From Hawksworthiomyces lignivorus (Eukaryota > Ascomycota > Sordariomycetes > Ophiostomatales > Ophiostomataceae), in contig NTMA01000006.1 of assembly GCA_002917075.1 (NCBI GenBank), positions 310,001 to 374,000 on the forward strand: a stretch of 64,000 nucleotides of DNA, given 5' to 3'. Position 1 is the stretch's first letter. Each line of letters opens with the position of its first letter. A program made the position numbers and the translations under genes. This document shows positions 48,069 through 59,208 of the stretch, piece by piece. The notes below the pieces were generated by a model. It searched no databases, was not told the origin of the DNA, and worked only from the letters and a program-made list of their open reading frames with translations.

Positions 48069-48163
48069 ACTATATCACACCTCCTCTAGACTCAATTTAT
48101 ACCTTTGAAGCTTTACCAACCATCCTCAACCCGAAAGCTCTTCCACATCCAAGCAGCATCACC

Positions 48164-49914
48164 ATGTCTACCTACGCCCTCTCCCAGTCCCACCGGGATG
48201 TGAGTCAAACCTCAAACCCCGGCCCCTCGAGGGCCACGAGAACCCCAATGGCCCTCTGTGGTCTTCGTAGCTGCAACAGCCTCAATTGTGTGAAAGTATT
48301 GTGTAAAAGGTTCTAACAGAAGCTTCTAGTTGCTGGAGAAGTCTCTCGTCGAGACGGATCCTGAGGTTGCTGAGATCATGGTATGTGCTCACTAGCTCTG
48401 CTTTTTCTTCTCTCTCCCAAGTGCCTCTCTCCCCGTAGGTGTCTTGGCAGCTTGCTGACCCCCCGGCCGCAGAAGCAAGAGATCCAGCGCCAGCGCGAGT
48501 CCATCATCCTCATCGCCTCCGAGAACGTGACGTCCCGCGCCGTGTTCGATGCTCTCGGCTCGCCCATGTCCAACAAGTACTCCGAGGGCTACCCCGGCGC
48601 CCGCTACTACGGCGGCAACCAGCACATTGACCAGATCGAGCTGCTGTGCCAGCGCCGCGCCCTGGCCGCCTTCCACCTCGACCCCGAGCGCTGGGGCGTC
48701 AACGTCCAGTGCCTGAGCGGCAGCCCCGCCAACCTCCAGGTCTACCAGGCCATCATGCCGCCCCACGGCCGCCTGATGGGCCTGGACCTGCCCCACGGCG
48801 GTCACTTGAGCCACGGCTACCAGACCCCCCAGAAGAAGTGCGTTTGCAGAGCTGCAGCAGCTCCGCCGCCCAAATTGCGCAAGAGAGACAGACCAAAAGG
48901 GCTAACATATTTTTCTCTCGCAGGATCTCCGCCGTGTCCACCTACTTTGAGACCATGCCCTACCGCGTCGACCTGGAGACGGGCATCATCGACTACGACC
49001 AGCTGGAGAAGAACGCCCAGCTGTTCCGCCCCAAGGTGCTGGTGGCCGGCACGTCGGCCTACTGCCGGCTGATCGACTACGCGCGCATGCGCAAGATCGC
49101 CGACTCGGTGGGCGCCTACCTGGTGGTGGACATGGCGCACATCTCGGGGCTGATCGCAGCGGGGGTGATCCCGTCGCCGTTTGAGCACGCGGACATTGTG
49201 ACGACGACGACGCACAAGTCGCTGCGGGGCCCGCGCGGCGCCATGATCTTCTTCCGCAAGGGCGTGCGGTCGCGGGACGCCAAGACGGGCAAGGAGACGC
49301 TGTACGACCTGGAGAACCCCATCAACTTCTCCGTGTTCCCCGGCCACCAGGGCGGCCCGCACAACCACACCATCACGGCGCTGTCGGTGGCGCTCAAGCA
49401 GGCCGCCACGCCCGAGTTCAAGGCGTACCAGCAGCAGGTCGTCGACAACGCCAAGCAGCTCGAGAAGACGTTCAAGCAGCTGGGCTACAAGCTCGTGTCC
49501 GACGGCACCGACTCCCACATGGTGCTGCTGGACCTGCGGCCCTTTGCGCTCGACGGCGCCCGCGTCGAGGCCGTGCTCGAGCAGATCAACATCGCCTGCA
49601 ACAAGAACAGCATCCCCGGCGACAAGAGCGCCCTCACCCCCTGCGGCCTGCGCATCGGCACCCCCGCCATGACCAGCCGCGGCTTCGGCACCGCCGACTT
49701 TGACCGCGTCGCCCACTACATCGACGCCGCCGTCAAGCTCTGCAAGGAGGTCCAGGCCTCCCTGCCCAAGGAGGCCAACAAGCTCAAGGACTTCAAGGCC
49801 GCCGTCGCCAGCGGCCAGATCCCCAAGATCAACGCCCTCCGCCAGGAGATCGCCGCCTGGTCCAGCACCTTCCCCCTGCCCGTCGAGGGCTGGCGCGCCG
49901 AGGCCGGCATCTAA
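48164..49914 (+). CDS. SHM2: Serine hydroxymethyltransferase, cytosolic
   Basis: Four exons, 48164-48199, 48330-48380, 48473-48837 and 48924-49914, encode 480 residues. SHMT is a PLP enzyme that interconverts serine + tetrahydrofolate and glycine + methylene-tetrahydrofolate, feeding one-carbon metabolism. Seen: '[14 protein letters not shown]', '[17 protein letters not shown]', '[14 protein letters not shown]', '[16 protein letters not shown]' and the PLP-lysine motif '[13 protein letters not shown]' (Lys about 249). No mitochondrial presequence precedes '[12 protein letters not shown]', so the cytosolic isoform (yeast Shm2 type) is inferred. The first two exons are only 36 and 51 nt; all donors are GTRNGT-like (GTGCGT for the third). 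Extreme codon bias suggests high expression. Confidence 0.97.
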
Positions 49915-51243
49915 AGAGAAAGAGGCCGGGAACGGCACTAGTGCCAAGTCTTCTGCGGTTTTGCCAGAGAGGTGGGGATCTTCTATTTTTTTTTTTCTGC
50001 TAGGTGGAGCCTTGCTCAACTCTCAACTCTCAGCGGCGTGTGTGTTTTTTTGACACTCCAAACTTTCAACAAAAGGACTTTTCTTAGTTTCCTTTTTATT
50101 TATTTACTTTTATTTTTTTTTTACTTTTCTGTCGTATCTTTTAAAGCTTTCAACATACAACGAAAGTGCCCCTTTATACTTTCAACAAAGTAGCGGGACG
50201 AAGAACCCAAAGGGGATGGTGTCCAGGGTCAGGGTAGCAAAAAAAGGGTTTGGGAAAATTTCAAAAAACAAACCATATGTGATGAATGATCATTGGGTTT
50301 TCTTTTTTTTTTTGTTCTGGGTAGTAAATTGCGTCTTTCTGCATGCGCGGGCTTATCAACTAGCAACATGTTATGAAATATATATAACCATTGAATGTTC
50401 AAACTTCTTTCTCCTGCTTCGTTGCCCATCGCCTGGCCCTCCTAATCCGCCTGCGTCTAGGCGGCCTACGCCATTGCCAAAACATCTAGTGTATCTAGCA
50501 TGGTAGGCATCGAACCCGAAGTCCGGGCTGCTTTCGGGAACACGTCGTAGAGAGTGGATTGTTGTCTCCCCCATGGTACGCCGTTGTCAATGTTAATCAG
50601 ACAATTGCCTCCCAAAGAGGACAATTGGTGTGGCTGATGCCAACTGAAAGACAGCCAGAATAGTGTTACACTGCAGAGTGTCCCGAGAAGATACTGCAAT
50701 TCACATGTCTATTAGAGTTTGAGTCTTCCAATGGCATAGCAAACGTCGTTCAAAAACTAGGTACAATTGGCGTCCTGTACGAAGCCCGAGTGCTACCCTT
50801 TCTTTCAACATTCAAAAGAACTAGCAACCCAACATGTCACACAATGCCACATATATCCATTGGATGCTGTTTTCTATTCGTAAGCTGATAAACGATGCAA
50901 TAGCCTCTCTTTCCTTCCTGCTCTTTTGCTCTCTTTCTATCACATTTACTTTATTTTTAGTGTGCCCTTCCTTTGAACGACTGGTACTTTGGGCGTTTGC
51001 GGCTGGCGAACGTGAATGGCTGGAGCTACACAAAATTCACCCTTAATTTAAGAGGGCACGCGCGGACGGCGGCAACAGATTAATGCTTTTGAGATACGGA
51101 CAGCTTCGCACTGTAGCAGGACAGGAGCCCGCAGCCCAGCCGGCAGGGGACCTTGTGGAAACTGAGCTGCAACAGAGCTGCAGACTCGCCGAGAGAGCCT
51201 GCCGCCCCACTGTTCTGTTCGCCCTGTGTTCTGTTGTCGTGTA

Positions 51244-51262
51244 CTCCGTACGGAATACGGAG
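51244..51262. repeat. Inverted repeat CTCCGTA ... TACGGAG
   Basis: Seven-base perfect arms around a 5-nt loop (CGGAA). It contains the TACTCCGTA motif seen elsewhere in the window (945, 7864, 7871, 56334). Confidence 0.6.
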
Positions 51263-51639
51263 CTCTCGCACGAACGAAAGGACTGAGCTTTCGCCTCACT
51301 GCTCCTGCGGGCTGCGCTGGTAGCCTCCGATAGGCTGCCGCCGGGATCAGGGAGGGTCCCCCTTTTGCAAAAACCCGCCCAAAGTATTCCCTAATACTCC
51401 GCAGCTTCGCACAGAGTCAATGGGCAATCCCTATTCCCAAACAGAGAAAGAGCGGTCCAGACAGGCCGAGAGTGGGGGGGTGTTAGAAGAAAAGAGGAGA
51501 GAAGGTGGGGCTCACTTGGGCTGGTGCGAATCACTCACTTCACACGGTGACTACGACTACGCCGTTTCGTACAGCACATCCAGCACCCCAAAGAAGGAAG
51601 GGAGCACCTGTCTGGGCGCAGGGGCCGACCGACGGAACA

Positions 51640-51710
51640 GTCGCAGTTGCAGTCGCAGTCACAGTTAAAACTAACTACTAACTAACTAGTTGCACCTGCA
51701 GTTGCAGCTG
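51640..51710. repeat. CAGT(C/T)GC / CTAACTA short-repeat tract
   Basis: Imperfect tandem units of CAGTYGCAGT are followed by ACTAACTA units and then GCAGTTGCAG. It reads as a locally expanded low-complexity patch with weak inverted symmetry around the ACTAACTA core. Confidence 0.5.
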
Positions 51711-52878
51711 TCCTAGCTTAAGCCAGGCTTGGGAAAAGAGATATGGACTAGACAAAAAAGGGTCCAGCGCTCTACGATGCACGTATGTACAGTGTCCCCG
51801 TATACGGTCCCTCATAGCACCGTAGAATTCTCCGCGTGTTCCTCATACTGTCCGTCCCTTTTGGTGTCCATTCATTGCCATTTCATTGCTGTCCAATGTC
51901 GTAGCGCGACACTTCATGTCCCATACGGTATCTGACTCCGTACTAGGCGTTGTTTAAGTGGTTTCCCCACTCTTTTTTTCTTGATGGGGCGTGCGGAGGC
52001 TGGGCACTCATTCACTGTCGGTCGGTTGGAACAGCAGTACGAGAGTAATAACTACTGGCTGGCTGGCTGGCAGCAGCAAGAGCAAACGTAAGATGTGTTG
52101 GGACAGCAGAGGAAAGAGCCAACCAGTATGGGGAAGGCAGGTGACATGTACTCTGTACACTGGCGTACTCTGGCACTGGGTGGCCTTACTTTTGGTGAAT
52201 GTCCTCCTCGACAGATTTTAATTCCTTTCGTTCCGTATTCTCGTCTTTCTTGTTTTCCTTTTTTAAATACCTCTCTCTTTCTTTCGGCATTTTGCTTCCT
52301 TTCTGCTTCCTCTTCTCACCATCAAATACCTATTCCCGCCCGTCTCGCTAATCTCTAGCCTCACGCCCTCGCCATCCTATGACGAGCTAGCTCCGTCGTT
52401 TCCCGTTTACCGCTTCCCCCCTCTCTCTCTGCCTGCGATAAGCCTCGTCTGAAGTATAACCGGTTTCGGTTGCCTGTGACTCGTTTCTTTATCGCTTCTC
52501 CTTGCCTAGGCTTCTTAGTTTTTTCTTCGACTTTGTTTTTTTTTCTCTTTGCTTTCTTCTGCTGTGATTCCCTTGCTTCATATTTCCCTATACTCGCCTG
52601 CTTGGTATTCTCTGGCTTTGTTCTTGTCTGCGTGCCTCTGTTCTGCGATTGCGCTCCTTCCTGAGACGACTTCCAAGTGTCGCCACCTCCTCCGGCTATC
52701 TTCTCCCAACCGTCCTTTGTCTCTGCTCGCGGGGGGGGGCTCGACAACCACTCAAGACGATTTTCGTGATCGACCTTGACCAAAGAACGCAATTTACGTC
52801 ACACATTCACCATTTTTCACTTGACCCGACTTGGAGCAAATTCAACACTTCCGTACGATCCGATCACGGTCAGCAATC

Positions 52879-53209
52879 ATGTCGTCGTCGATTGCTATTC
52901 CCACAGCGACGTCGTCGGGTGCTGCTCATGACCATTCTGGCCATCGCCAGCGCCCGTACCACCACCAGCACCACCACCGGCACCATCTGCGGTCAATGAA
53001 TGCCGTGGCTGGCTCTCCGGGGTCGTCGTCCATGTCGCCTTCGCCCTCGATGGCTTCTTCGTCCTCCGCCTCTCCGTCTATGTCCTCGTCCTGTTCTGAA
53101 TCCCCGTCTCGGCTGCCTCAGGACAAGGCGCTGTCGCGGCCTGTTCCGTCGACCGCCATGACGCAGAAGGAGCAAAAGATGACACACGCCCGCCGTCCAA
53201 GCCTTCTGA
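52879..53209 (+). CDS. First exon of an unidentified gene, remainder not found
   Basis: The ATG at 52879 opens 110 codons ending at an A|GTACGT donor (53209/53210) in phase 1. The protein is Ser/Pro-rich with a His-rich patch ('HHQHHHRHH', about residues 33-41) and ends 'EQKMTHARRPSLLS', which contains an RRPS-type kinase site. High GC3 and Ser/His composition suggest a real N-terminal disordered region of a regulator. After the donor the sequence is T-rich, passes a 43-T run, and then becomes non-coding; the only nearby acceptor (TTCAG, ends about 53369) gives an immediate stop. A normal second exon is therefore missing here. The family is not identified. An in-frame TTG at 52831 is not the start. 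Confidence 0.5.
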
Positions 53210-53263
53210 GTACGTTTCCTTTAATATCGTGCCAACAACCCCGCGCAGCCACGCCTTTTCTTC

Positions 53264-53308
<45 letters not shown>

Positions 53309-53745
53309 GTTCATTTCCTCTGTTTTTTGTGCTTCTTGTTCGCACTCCTTTTTCATATTCGGTTCAGAATAACACGTTCCTCTTCGCTCCTTGAGACATA
53401 AAAGACTCGTTCCATACGGGCTACGCTACGCCCCATAACAAGATACGAGGCAACGCTGGATTTTGAGACTAGTACAGCCCGCAGCTTTTGATATCTCATA
53501 CTACTGTATTTAACCCCAACGACACAGGTTTCGGGCAGAGCCTGTGCCGTTGATGAACGGTCTAGTTAGTTGTTAGACGGCTGCTATCATGTGATGATGC
53601 AGACCTCTTCATCCATCAGCCTTATGTTCACTTCAGCTGTCGCTCCTCGTCTTTCGGCCAGATCCGTGTCATACAACTCGTCTTCATCTGGGCTCCTTTC
53701 GACGTGGTTTTGCCTTTTTCATCCACATTTACTATTTCTCCGATC
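53210..53745. other. Interval between truncated gene and TLDc-like gene
   Basis: About 535 bp with a 43-T run at 53265-53307 and no supported coding frame. It should contain the promoter of the gene at 53746. Confidence 0.5.
53265..53307. repeat. Poly-T run (43 T)
   Basis: The longest homopolymer in the window. It lies just beyond a good splice donor of an otherwise incomplete gene, so it may mark a rearrangement or an assembly join. Confidence 0.9.
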
Positions 53746-55796
53746 ATGACAAGGTTGTGGGGCCACATGAGTGGCTACGTGCTGTTTCCGCTGGGCGTGC
53801 TGCTGAGCGGCCTCTGGAACACGCTCGGCCATCCGATTGAGGCCTTTTACGTGTTGCTCGCAATGTTCGACAGCCGGCACTATAGACGCCACCAAGATTT
53901 TAAGACGGGCCGGTACTACCGCCGCCTGACGCGGGCTCGCATGCAATGGGACCTGCGGTCGGCCCTGGTCGACGAATTTTACAACCCCAAGGATGCGATC
54001 GTCCACGCGCTGTGCCAAGCAGTGAGCTGGTGGCACCGATGGAACAGGGGGCCATTGTATGCCCTGTTTGACGCGTTTGCCGTGGAGGTTGTGCAGGCCA
54101 CGACGGGACGCAAAACAAAAGTTTGGACGCAAGACCGGTTCGCCGCCTTTGTCGCGAGCCGCCTGGGGGGTGACGACTCTGGCACAGCTCCCATTCTCTG
54201 GCGCAGCTTCTGTTACAACGCCCTCTATCCCTTTACGTTGCGTCTCGCCGAGTGTCCCGCGGAGGACCAGCAGCTGGACCTAGCTGCTTGGGTCCAGGCG
54301 ATCGCGCTGCTGGCCACGGACGCCGGCGACAATGTGTGCGACGGTCTGCCGAGGTACTCCATCTGCGGGCCTCGCATCTGGTACCAGTTTGCCTCTTTCG
54401 CGGTTAGATTGGGGTCCTGGCGTCGCCCATTCAGCGAAGTCAGCAACGCCAGCAGCGCCAGCAGCGGCGGTAACGACAGCAACGACAGCAACGGCAGTCA
54501 CCCTCCCAGGGTGCTAGAACATGTCGCCTTTGTCGCCGCCAACCAGCTGCCCATCGATATGCCCATGCGCGGACCACTGCTGCCTGCGATTCTGCCGCAC
54601 GTGCGAAAGCTGGTAGATGAGCTGGAGTGCCAGCCCGTCTCTGAAAACGACTTTGCTATTCACTACGACGACCTGGTGTATCTGCTCGGGGGGGTGCTGC
54701 AGGTGCACAAACCCGACATCCATGCTACCACGTCGGCCACTTGGCTCGAGGAGAATCGCGGCCTCGGCTTAGCGGCGGACATCGACCGGGCGACGCACTT
54801 GGCCGTGGCCAAGGCCATCCTCGCCGTCGCGGGTGTCCACGAGAGCGAAGGCGCGGTCGTGTCGTATGTCCAGTATGAGGCCTTGTGGAAGATATTTGTA
54901 TGTTTTTGACTGCATGCGCGAACTAGAATATATGGATGATATGGTGTGCACTAACGTTCACATTGCAGCGATCCAACGACGACAGACGTCGTGTAGTCTG
55001 GTCTTTGGATCATGAGGTGGCTCTTCTCTGGCGCAGTCTTTTTTCGGTCTTCCCGGTGGACGACATGAAAGGCGTCAATCACGACAGCAGAGGCAATGAT
55101 GAAACCCCAGAGCACCCACCACCACCTCTCATCTTGCAGGCGCTCGACTTCCTCTACCCCCTCCCGTCTGAAAGCGATACACGCGAGGTACGCCGGGGGA
55201 ACACGTTAGATTACACGTCCGAAGCCGACGGCCTGTCTCGCGACGGCATCCTCGCAGCGCTCACAAAACCGTACTATCCCAAGCTCATCGTAGTCTATGG
55301 ATATACTGTTGGAGACAGCCCCCAGCCCGCCGTCTTGGCCGTCATCACCCCGTCGCCGCTCTGGTGCACCTACTGCGATGGCAGGACCGACGACTTTTTG
55401 GTAGACGACAAGCATGTGTTGCTGGAGATGGCACCTCATGCGCGCGTCCTTCAGTACTCTCCGACCACGAGCAAGAACAAGAAGACGACCTTTGCCGATC
55501 TGGTCGATGTCGATGATGCGTCAAACACAATCTGCTTTGGAGGGCGTCCTGGCCTTATCCTGGACCTGGCGACCGGCGTGGCCACGCTATCCTCGGCATC
55601 CGGCCCCAGCGATCCATGCCACTACACCGAGATCTCGCCGGGCCCTTATACAAAGATGCTAGAGACCGCAAATACGGTGACCTCCTCTGCGGCCTGGACA
55701 ACGACAATGCGCATAGCCAAGCTCGAAGTGTATGAGACGCCAGACGGGATCGACGAAGACCTTCACGTCATGCGCGGCGGGAAGGCGTGGTCATAG
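53746..55796 (+). CDS. Divergent TLDc-domain protein, Rtc5-like
   Basis: Two exons, 53746-54897 and 54969-55796, give 659 residues; the 71-nt intron has GTATGT, CACTAAC and GCAG signals and is in phase 0. The N-terminal half has the Rtc5-type pattern 'LYALFDAFAVEVV ... VWTQDRFAAFVASRL ... PILWRSFCYNALYPF'. The C-terminal half fits a TLDc fold: 'ILAALTKPYYPKLIVVYGY', 'AVLAVITPSPLW', 'HVLLEMAPHARVLQYS', 'NTICFGGRPGLILDLATG' and 'MRIAKLEVYETP' line up with the family's order of strands. TLDc proteins such as yeast Rtc5 and Oxr1 interact with the V-ATPase. The usual terminal EVWG is replaced by EVYE, so this is a divergent member. The first ATG is at 53746; the upstream in-frame GTG is ignored. 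The assignment is by pattern only. Confidence 0.6.
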
Positions 55797-57579
55797 TAGA
55801 TAGGAACGTGCCTTGCATTGACTGATAATTTAGCAGATAAGCAGGACGGGAGAGATTGGCCGTCCGAAAGGGTGCAATGCGACTGTTTGTTCTTGCGTAT
55901 GGGGCCTGTAACTATAGAAAGCGCGGAAGCCCGCCAGGTTCGTAGGGCTCTCCTTAGCAAGAAAGAACTACGGCACAATGATCTGGCCGATGGCGTAGCT
56001 GGCCTCGTGCATACCTGGCGGTGTCTTCGCTTTCGAGAGTCGAAATGCTAGAGCTCCAAGGCTTTTGGGGTGTTAAAATGCACCCTACGGAGCACCACCC
56101 TACGGAGCACTCATAGACCAGCTCTTTTCGTGGGGGTGAACAGACCCACACACACACTAAACAGCTATGTACAGAGGTAGGGCAAATAAACGTTAGCTCA
56201 AGTACTATGAGCTATCCCTACATAACACCAAGAGCGCTAATCACTTCGCAGGCGTTAAGTCGGGCACCGGGGAAGAGGCAACTGAAGTAAATAAGTAGCA
56301 AATGACGCGGAGAATTTCTGAGTGTATTAAGCATACTCCGTAAATACTAGCGGCATAGCGTGTTCATGCTCTTTTAATTCACGGTTCTACTGCCATAAAT
56401 TCGAGGTTTATTTGCTATGTGTGCTGTGTCTCAAGCTTGCATCTGTCCTCTGCTGTGTTCAGACATTCCCAGTGGTCAGATTGTGGATGGTTAAGACGCT
56501 TGCCTTCGTATTATGGATTTGGGACTCATTGGAGGGATACAGGAGGGCATATTCGTTACGTATACGTGATATGTCTGGTCATTCATGGAGCATTTTAAAG
56601 CAGCTTACTCTTCGAAATATATGGAAAATAATCTCTTTCCTTTCACAAGAAAGGTGCACTTCAGCGAGGATCCTGTAGAGCTAAAGTGGGCCGTGGGGAA
56701 TGCTGTAATTTGGTGGAATTGTGTCGAGCATGGAATGAACCTTCATGGCGGCGCTCGGCGCCTACGTCTACCGGCCGGGATTGGAAAAGGCACGGCGATC
56801 GCAGCGTACGGCTGGGTTCAGCCTGTTCGAGCTGGTAATGTTCTACTTGGCTGTACGTCCGTCGGTCCTGGGAAGCTTGGACTTTATCTATTTATTGCCT
56901 CTTCCCGCGATATTAAGCCAAAGTGGGCCCCTGTCGTCAACAGGGCCAGCCAACGCCTGCCTAAGCGGGAGATGTAGCATCTGCTTGCGCGGAAGATCTT
57001 GTCGATCAGCGGGATGCCGTGCAACTGCATTGGATGCGCATCCGATGCTCAGATCTCACTTTTGTGCGGATAAGCGCGAATGGTCAAGCAGCCAGGAAGA
57101 GGCAAAACGGATATAAGCAAGCAAGCACCAAACATTTCCGCCTGGCCATTTTTTTTCCGCGTCGGGCATATGCCGGCCGGCCTCTGCGAATTTCTGTGCG
57201 GAGCACCGCCATGGATGTGTAATCGGCAAAATCCCGCGTAATCGAGGGTTCTCTATTTTACTAATTGTCCCTGTGCAGGTTACAGGGCCTAACACAAAGG
57301 CGTGCTTTGCGATGCCGCTCGCCCATCGTGTCCATCCCCGAGTTATGTCCTAGGCTCTGTTTTTAAGCACGGATACCTCTCGCTTTTTGTCTCTTTTTTT
57401 GCGCGTGGCTCTTTGCTCCAACATACAGCTCCGAATTTCTGAGACTAAAACTCTCTTTTTCAGCTCCAAAACCCCTCCATCCTCAGTTATCACCACTTCT
57501 GCCCCTCGTTCCAGGATTTCGTATCTTGGTTTTCTACGCGTTCTTTTTTAATATTTCATATACACAAAAAAACGCAAAA
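55797..57579. other. Intergenic, upstream of the aldo-keto reductase
   Basis: About 1.78 kb without a supported gene. It contains a perfect tandem duplication of 15 bp (56081-56110). From 57.35 kb the plus strand becomes pyrimidine-rich, which probably marks the aldo-keto reductase promoter and leader. Confidence 0.6.
56081..56110. repeat. Perfect 15-bp tandem duplication
   Basis: CACCCTACGGAGCAC is present twice in direct succession (56081-56095, 56096-56110). Each unit contains TACGGAG, the reverse complement of the motif repeated elsewhere in the window. Confidence 0.85.
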
Positions 57580-58904
57580 ATGTCGTCTGGCAAGACTACC
57601 ACTCTCAACTCCGGCCACAAGATCCCTCTTCTGGGCTACGGCACATGGCAGGCCGCCCCCGGCGAGGTTGGCGCCGGTGTCTATGAGGCGCTGAAGTGTG
57701 GATACCGCCACCTCGACCTGGCCAAGATCTACCGCAACCAGCGCGAGGTGGCACAGGGCATCAAGAAGGCCCTCGCCGAGGTCAGCGGCCTCAAGAGAGA
57801 GGACATCTTCATCACGTCCAAGCTGTGGAACAACAAGCACCGCCCCGAGGACGTCGAGAAGGCCCTCGACGACACCCTCGCCGAGCTGGAGCTCGACTAC
57901 CTCGACGTATGTCGCAAACCTGGTGCCTGACGTCATTGCGCTCTCCGCTGACCAAGAATGCAGCTGTACCTGATCCACTGGCCCGTCGCTTTCAAGTCTG
58001 GCGATGAGTTCTTTCCCAAGAAGGCCGGCAACGAGGACGAGGCCGACATCGACGACGGCGTCTCCATCGTCGAGACGTGGAAGGGTAAGACCGAGTGTGC
58101 TTTGCCGCGCATCTTCTCTCCTCCTCTCCCCCCTCTCTCCCCCTCTCTATCCATCCACGTTTTCAATGTTCAGTGCTGACCCTGCCCGTGCAGCAATGAC
58201 GGAGCTCCCCAAGAGCAAGGCCCGGTCTGTTGGCGTTTCCAACTTTGCCATTGAGCACGTGCGTCTCTAGCCGAACGAATTGGCGAATCTAGCCCTCTTG
58301 TGATTCCGCAAAGACAACTCTGCTGACAAGCTTCTCTCCTTCTGCAGCTCGAGGCCATCATTGCGGGCACCGGTGTCGTCCCCGCCGTCAACCAGGTCGA
58401 GCGCCACCCGCGCATTCCCAACCTGCCGCTGGTGGAGTACTGCGCTAAGAAGAACATCCACATGACCGCCTACTCTGCCTTTGGCAACAACTCCTACAAC
58501 CTGCCTCTCCTGGTCGCCGTCCCCGAGGTCAAGGCCGTCGCCGAGCGCCTCTCCAAGGCCGCCGGCAAGACTGTCACGCCGGCCCAGGTCATCCTCGCCT
58601 GGTCCAAGCTCGGCGACCACAGCGTCATCCCCAAGTCCGTCACCGCCTCGCGCATCCAGGAGAACTTCCAGGACGTCGAGCTCGACGACGAGGCCATCAA
58701 GGAACTGGACCTCCTGGGCCAGCCGCCCCGCCGCTTCAACATCCCTATGAACTGTAAGTGCGGAACAGCGCTCTCTTCTGCTTCCCTACGCCGTGAACAA
58801 ATTTTTTTGCTGATAGCCATTGCCTTGCAGACAAGCCGTCGTGGAGCATAAACCTCTTTGGCGACGAGCTGGAGAAGAACGCGACGCACAAAGTGATTGT
58901 CTAA
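57580..58904 (+). CDS. Aldo-keto reductase (Gcy1/glycerol dehydrogenase type)
   Basis: Five exons, 57580-57906, 57964-58084, 58194-58258, 58348-58753 and 58831-58904, encode 330 residues. It reduces aldehydes or ketones, or oxidises polyols, with NADP(H) in the cytosol. The AKR tetrad is intact: Asp46 and Tyr51 in '[12 protein letters not shown]', Lys81 in 'FITSKLWN', and His114 in 'LIHWP'. '[10 protein letters not shown]' and 'VNQVERHP' are the usual core strands, and '[15 protein letters not shown]' forms the 2'-phosphate-binding loop, supporting NADP preference. All introns are 57-109 nt with consensus ends and keep the frame. It resembles fungal Gcy1/GldB-type enzymes, but the natural substrate cannot be told from sequence. 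The stop is followed within 60 bp by a diverged repeat element. Confidence 0.93.
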
Positions 58905-58961
58905 GCCTAGATTCATTAAGCAGTCTTGGTTCCTGGGGAGCTCGTGCACATAATGTTAGAT

Positions 58962-59208
58962 GCTAGACGTTGATGCTTTTGCGATAGAACATCACTTGGA
59001 AATTTTATTCTTCCACCTATCTATAGATTTCTCGCCTTCCCCTTTGTAACCTCTCTCCGTGAGATCTTATGTGATTGCTAGACGCTGTAAGAAATGGAAA
59101 CGAGCCAATAAGCTGTGCATGAATTCGTAGAGGAGCTAATCATGCACTGGCAGAGAAAGCTAATGAGGGGAGCTGGTCGCGATGCAAATCGTTCTGAGAA
59201 CTTGTATA
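58962..59208. repeat. Dispersed ~250-bp element, copy 1
   Basis: It starts GCTAGACGTTGAT and ends near AATCGTTCTGAGAACTTG. A diverged copy in the same orientation lies at 63738-63999. Each copy has a second GCTAGACGCT about 110 bp in. It has no coding frame. Confidence 0.8.

Larger units (their letters stand above)
46494..48163. other. Intergenic, AT-rich, upstream of SHMT
   Basis: About 1.67 kb with no supported gene. It includes an (AT)n microsatellite (46730-46748), a T run at about 47897-47915, and a 24-T run (48045-48068) about 95 bp ahead of the SHMT ATG. The latter could be a nucleosome-depleting promoter tract or part of the 5' UTR. Confidence 0.6.
49915..52878. other. Intergenic region of about 3 kb
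   Basis: The first 250 bp is T-rich and likely the SHMT 3' UTR. The rest shows no supported gene. Present are an inverted repeat CTCCGTA/TACGGAG (51244-51262), a purine-rich block (51420-51530), and a CAGT/CTAACTA-type repetitive tract (51640-51710). From 52.2 kb the plus strand is pyrimidine-rich, probably the leader of the gene at 52879. Confidence 0.55.

Noticed and set aside
48817..50019. Minus-strand open frame of 400 codons opposite SHMT
   Set aside because: Shadow of the highly codon-biased SHMT gene.
50470..50545. tRNA-like T-arm (GGGTTCGATGCC on the minus strand)
   Set aside because: The T stem does not pair properly and no acceptor, anticodon or D arm could be built around it.
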